DNA from: Laetiporus sulphureus 93-53
Taxonomy: Eukaryota; Basidiomycota; Agaricomycetes; Polyporales; Laetiporaceae
NCBI RefSeq assembly: GCF_001632365.1
Contig: NW_024468583.1
Coordinates: 61,381-125,380 of the forward strand
Length of the DNA: 64,000 nucleotides
Reading direction: 5' to 3'
In this document: piece after piece, positions 60,118-64,000 of the stretch
Layout: each line of letters begins with the position of its first letter
How positions within the stretch are numbered: position 1 is the first letter of the stretch
Program-made: the position numbers and the translations under genes
The notes under the pieces: model-generated
What the model was told of the DNA's origin: nothing
Seen by the model: only the letters and a program-made list of their open reading frames with translations
Databases searched by the model: none

Positions 60118-60652
60118 TTTTATTTGGTTGTCACAATTTTTCTTCCTCCTCGCTCAAAGCCTCTCCCCGGATGTCCCTACCCTTCGCAATGTGAGGAGCA
60201 CATTTCTCGCTGCAGTATAAATGCCATCTTTCATATTCCTGAAGACAGAGCGACCCTTCCTCCCATATGACTCCTCCACTGAGCGCTATGAAACAAACAT
60301 CATGTCGAACCTTTGATGACAATCCATTACTCACTGCCAGCTTTTGCTCCAGGAAACCTTGTCAACAGCACTGGCAACGTCCATCGACAGAGAAAATGAT
60401 TTTATCTGGGAAGACAACACCGTGTGATATGAGGCAGCAGTATCATGATCAAGATGGCGCAATGAGAGCAGCGAGGAAACAGGTGAGCTGAAGCACAAGC
60501 TCCAAGTTTTTTGCTGATGGCCAGCTCAGCTGAATGATGAGGAGCCCAGGATGCATGGTACGAACGCGTCATCAGTGAATGCCGTAATGCCGTAATGCTT
60601 CCCCTCCCCTCATTCCCATCAGCCACCATATGCAAAAGGTGCAAATAGCCCC

Positions 60653-60716
60653 AAACTATGACGTTTACCTTTCATGCAACTAGCTAGTTGCACGAACAGT
60701 AAATGTCATAATGTGG
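60653..60716. repeat. Palindromic repeat, copy 2
   Basis: Same hairpin family with the ACTAGCTAG centre. Flanks also match copy 1 (TGCAAAxA before, GTTTGGT after). Confidence 0.8.
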
Positions 60717-60805
60717 TGCTGTTTGGTCATCAACAAATGTGCCACAGCCTTTTCGTTCCATTAGTCACCCTGCGTGGAGTGCGGGAAAAGATAAAATAAC
60801 TGCAA

Positions 60806-60871
60806 ATAATCACATTTACCATTCATGCTGCCAGCTATATGCACGAACAACAGACGTGATAATTTGCCGCC
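60806..60871. repeat. Palindromic repeat, copy 3 (diverged)
   Basis: TTTACCATTCATGC..GCACGAACA core retained; the centre has changed to GCCAGCTATAT. Confidence 0.7.
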
Positions 60872-61534
60872 ATTTGGCTAGCAAGAAATGTGCAACTGCC
60901 TATCTTTCATGCGGATGGTCAGGCTTTGATGTGAACGGTCAGTAAATGTTGCGAATGGATGGCAAACTCACTGGTCTTATATTGGTTCTGATCTATGTTG
61001 ATACAATATACATTTGAATTATTTTGCGGACGTTATTGCGTGAATTTGAATAAAACTAATGAGGCGATCAACAACCCCCACATTCCACCTCCCACAGTGA
61101 TCGCAGCAATCGCTCCTGTTTGGTTGCCACATGCAGTGAATGTCTTCACCATCTCTCAGTGGCAGCACCCACTATACACTCACTTCGACCATGGAACCTT
61201 TGCCAGCTCATCAGTCACTTGTGCCACTCGATATTCAGAGCTGAGATGAATCTCTTCTGAGACTTTATGAATATGATGGTCATCATCCACTTCATCCTGC
61301 CAGCGTCCTGTGTGGAAAGATGATCATCATACTGATGGATGGAACAGATGAAGGGAAAAGATGGAATTGGAAAGGGTGAAGGATTTGGGAATACCTCTAG
61401 AAAAGCTGGGTGATATGGATATGAGCTATCCAGGTGCATCGGCAAAATTTTGCAGAAGTTATTCAATGATCTTAAATGTCGTGCAGGTTATTTTGAGATA
61501 GGACCTAGCACGTGGATCATGAGTAGAGATCAGG
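60872..61534. other. No supported gene
   Basis: Short frames on both strands only. Confidence 0.35.
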
Positions 61535-62580
61535 ATGGAGAAGGGAACTCTATGGATGATGCAGTTATTGTGTTCATGCCATCTGAGTACATATGAATGT
61601 TACCACATCTGCGTGCAATGCTCATGTGACAAGATAGTACCTCGCAAAGTGATACACTTCAAGTTGCATTCGAAGAACGAAGAATGCAGATCTTGGATCC
61701 TCGTGAATGCCATACAAGAGACGTTACAGCATTCAAATGAGATGGTCGAGCAAAACTGATTGTTAGTGATACACGATGCTATCTGTTTGGATTGTTGGTT
61801 GAAAAGCCTCATCTGGCAAATGCGCCCATGGCAAACAGCAAGATTTATGATGAAAATATCAATGATCCACATCTACGGATGCAAGAAGTTTTTTTGAAGG
61901 TGCTCATTCTTACCTATGTGACACTGCAGGTATATACTTAAGGCACAATCACAGACCGTATCTGCATATGCGATAGATCACTTTCTGAGGGAGAGGCCTC
62001 CAGAGATGGTCAAGAATCTGCAAGATTATGCTAATGTGATCAACACTCCACACATTGGATGTCATGGCAATTGAACCTCACTTCTGCCCAAGTGGATAAT
62101 AGTGATAAGTGATGGCTCTGATGACATTATCGGTATCCCATTTAATGGTCATGTTCAGCAAATGAACTTGACAAGTCGATGACAGTTTTTAGCAAAAAAA
62201 CACTACGACAACTTCGACAGCATCATAGGAATGTTGTGCATGACATGTGGCTCAGATTTGCTGTCAGAATATGATAAGGGACTATTTTATTTCCCAGTCT
62301 AGGCATATACTTCATTCTCAGCCCTAGTCTAGGCATATACTTCATTCTCAGCCCTAGTCGTGTCATCTACTTCACGGGGTGCATAGACTATGGTGGAACG
62401 GCACCCATCACTCCCTCAGGAGAGGAACCTCTGTCTTGGGCATACAGATTCACCACCATAGGATACCCATCCAGTGCAATCATCGAAGGCTCATCGAAGC
62501 ACACCATGGCAGCTTTGTCTATTGTGGCATTACCCAACTTCAACGAGCTGCTACATATATATCACCTCTGAGATTATGGG
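61535..62580 (+). pseudogene. Eroded plus-strand coding fragments, unknown
   Basis: Fragments with protein-like composition are a Cys-rich CYHICVQCSCDKIVPRKVI (61590), WIIVISDGSDDIIGIPFNGH (62100), YDNFDSIIGMLCMTCGSDLL (62210), and an uninterrupted stretch from PSRVIYFTGCIDYGGTAPIT to MAALSIVALPNFNELLHIYH (62355-62570). Stops separate them. I do not recognise the protein. Confidence 0.35.
62296..62355 (+). repeat. Perfect 30-bp tandem duplication
   Basis: Two adjacent identical 30-bp units beginning AGTCTAGGCATATACTTCAT, inside the plus-strand coding fragment region. Confidence 0.95.
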
Positions 62581-64000
62581 TGTTAAGTAAGTTCAGACAT
62601 CCAACCAATCATGTATCGTAAACACTAATTTAATTCTCTTTAACAGTTGTAACCTTTCCCTGGATGAACATGGCATTCCCCAGATCAGGTCCTGGACCAA
62701 TTGCTCCAATCTGGTCAAAGATGGACAGCTCATGATGGATGAATCCTGTTGAACACGTCTCATAGATGGCCCGAGCAATATTGCAACTTGTCCACACAAT
62801 GTTTTTGCAGCTTTCTGTGATATACGATGTTGACATCAATCTGGATTCATTTCTCTGATCCTTCACCATCGCCAACCATCAAAGTGAACGTGTCAGCCTC
62901 TCCAGCTGGGATTTGGCTCCAGAACTGGCTGTACACCCACTTTACGATGATGAAGGCATCTTAGAACACTTACCATCCTGACAGCTGTCCAGGTCTAATG
63001 TTCGACAATGCATCCTCGGTGATTTTTACAAAAAGATGGCTCATCATATCTCTACGGCACCAAGAAAATATGCGAGCTTATTCGTAAAACCTGTATATTG
63101 AAGCAAGAAAGGTATATGATCATTTTTCTCTTTCTGTTTATATGTTGACAATGATCGTAGGACTGAAACGATCATTGGAAGGAGACAATCTGATGGAGGA
63201 ACAAAGTGGGCAACAACGAAAAAGTGTGAGAGTTGCTCTATGATCTTCGTCTATTCTACACTCTAAATAATTGATGCAGCAGTGCAATCATCAATGAGTG
63301 CAAAGTGAACCATGCCCATGGCATTTCAAAACCCAGAGTATATGCAAGGCATGGCCACTCTTTGTGTCGATGAGCTCACATGCTCTCAATCATTCAATGT
63401 CAGACATGCTAGTGTAGTGTCCACTCCACTACCTTCGGAGGAAGAAGAGTGAGATGATGAGATGTATGAGATGGTGGATGGTCATAACCATACACAGTTT
63501 GATCTGAATGGACACAGTGTGAAGGATGCCTCAAACTGTGATATTCAAAGTGTCGAGACCATGGTGCATGACTGCTATGCAAATTACAAAATTCATCTGC
63601 AGGTCAGACCATCTTACCACCACATTTTATGGAGCGAAATGTCATCAGGAAGTGAGAACTTGAATGAAAGCGTCAATGCCCAAGTCTTGAGCCCAACTTC
63701 AGATATTCGTATGGACTATCAGGTGACGACCTCCAATTTTCTATAAAATATGCATGCGACACATGACGATGCACACAAAAATGCTCCAGCTGTGTTCATA
63801 GAGGAGGACAATGAGGGTGACATGAATGAACATCAAAGAGAGAGCGTACCTCGACCCATCAGAAGATGAAGGCCATTATATCGTAAGCAACACTTTATTC
63901 GGTCACCTGCAATCTGTAATCATGCTATCTCATTGTCCAGGTAAACTATATTTGGACTCTCTCACTATCATAAAATGTGTCGAACAATAAGCGCAATTTG
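62581..64000. other. No firm gene; one 94-codon plus frame at 63462-63746
   Basis: The frame is hydrophilic and unrecognised, and may be part of the same eroded plus-strand gene. The remainder shows only short frames. Confidence 0.3.

Overview
The window looks like transposon-rich genomic DNA of a basidiomycete, probably agaricomycete, fungus. The evidence is short GT..AG introns of about 46-58 nt (one with a TACTAAC branch site), chromodomain Ty3/Gypsy elements, a Helitron with an N-terminal CAVCGQ domain and a Pif1-type helicase, and a Tnp2-type transposase. Several spliced protein families also look typical of mushroom-forming fungi. I see no tRNA, rRNA, CRISPR array or bacterial-type gene. 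The organism call is inference from family content.

The best-defined objects are three copies of one Ty3/Gypsy chromovirus-like LTR family. Copy A (1-3237, minus) is cut by the window start and shows the 5' LTR, a leader ORF and gag. Copy B (14843-22982, plus, 8140 bp) has two 700-bp LTRs and a perfect 5-bp target duplication (AGGTT). Copy C (43173-51374, minus, 8202 bp) has two 721-bp LTRs. The layout is LTR, self-priming primer site, leader ORF of about 285 codons, gag, then pol by -1 frameshift (protease, RT, RNase H, integrase, GPY/F, chromodomain, C-terminal dUTPase), polypurine tract, LTR. All copies carry stop codons, many from CGA to TGA changes, so none looks autonomous.

Older layers surround and contain these copies. 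3.2-6.5 kb: possible end of another LTR element with a long (about 1.65 kb) LTR. 8.4-9.8 kb: a spliced plus-strand gene ending in acidic repeats. 12.36-14.81 kb: a decayed minus-strand gene of a basidiomycete-type family, with copy B inserted 36 bp upstream of its ATG. 23.6-25.5 kb: a decayed minus-strand Tnp2-type transposase. 27.3-29.1 kb: an LTR scrap and a Helitron helicase fragment. 31.8-38.8 kb: AT-rich, repeat-dominated DNA, including two inverted arrays of about 145-bp repeats around a 1-kb core (foldback-like). 39.0-53.3 kb: a decayed minus-strand Helitron whose Rep domain is split by copy C.

53.3-64 kb is gene-like but eroded. It has a spliced minus-strand gene at 54.7-56.6 kb, a plus-strand spliced gene near 58.5-59.7 kb, three copies of a roughly 65-bp palindrome at 60.05-60.87 kb, and plus-strand coding fragments near 61.5-62.6 kb.

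The most interesting signals are the LTR family's combination of self-priming, a dUTPase after the chromodomain, an extra conserved leader ORF, a possible central polypurine tract and a T-heptamer frameshift site, followed by the foldback-like arrays and the ubiquitin-protease-like C-terminus of the Helitron.
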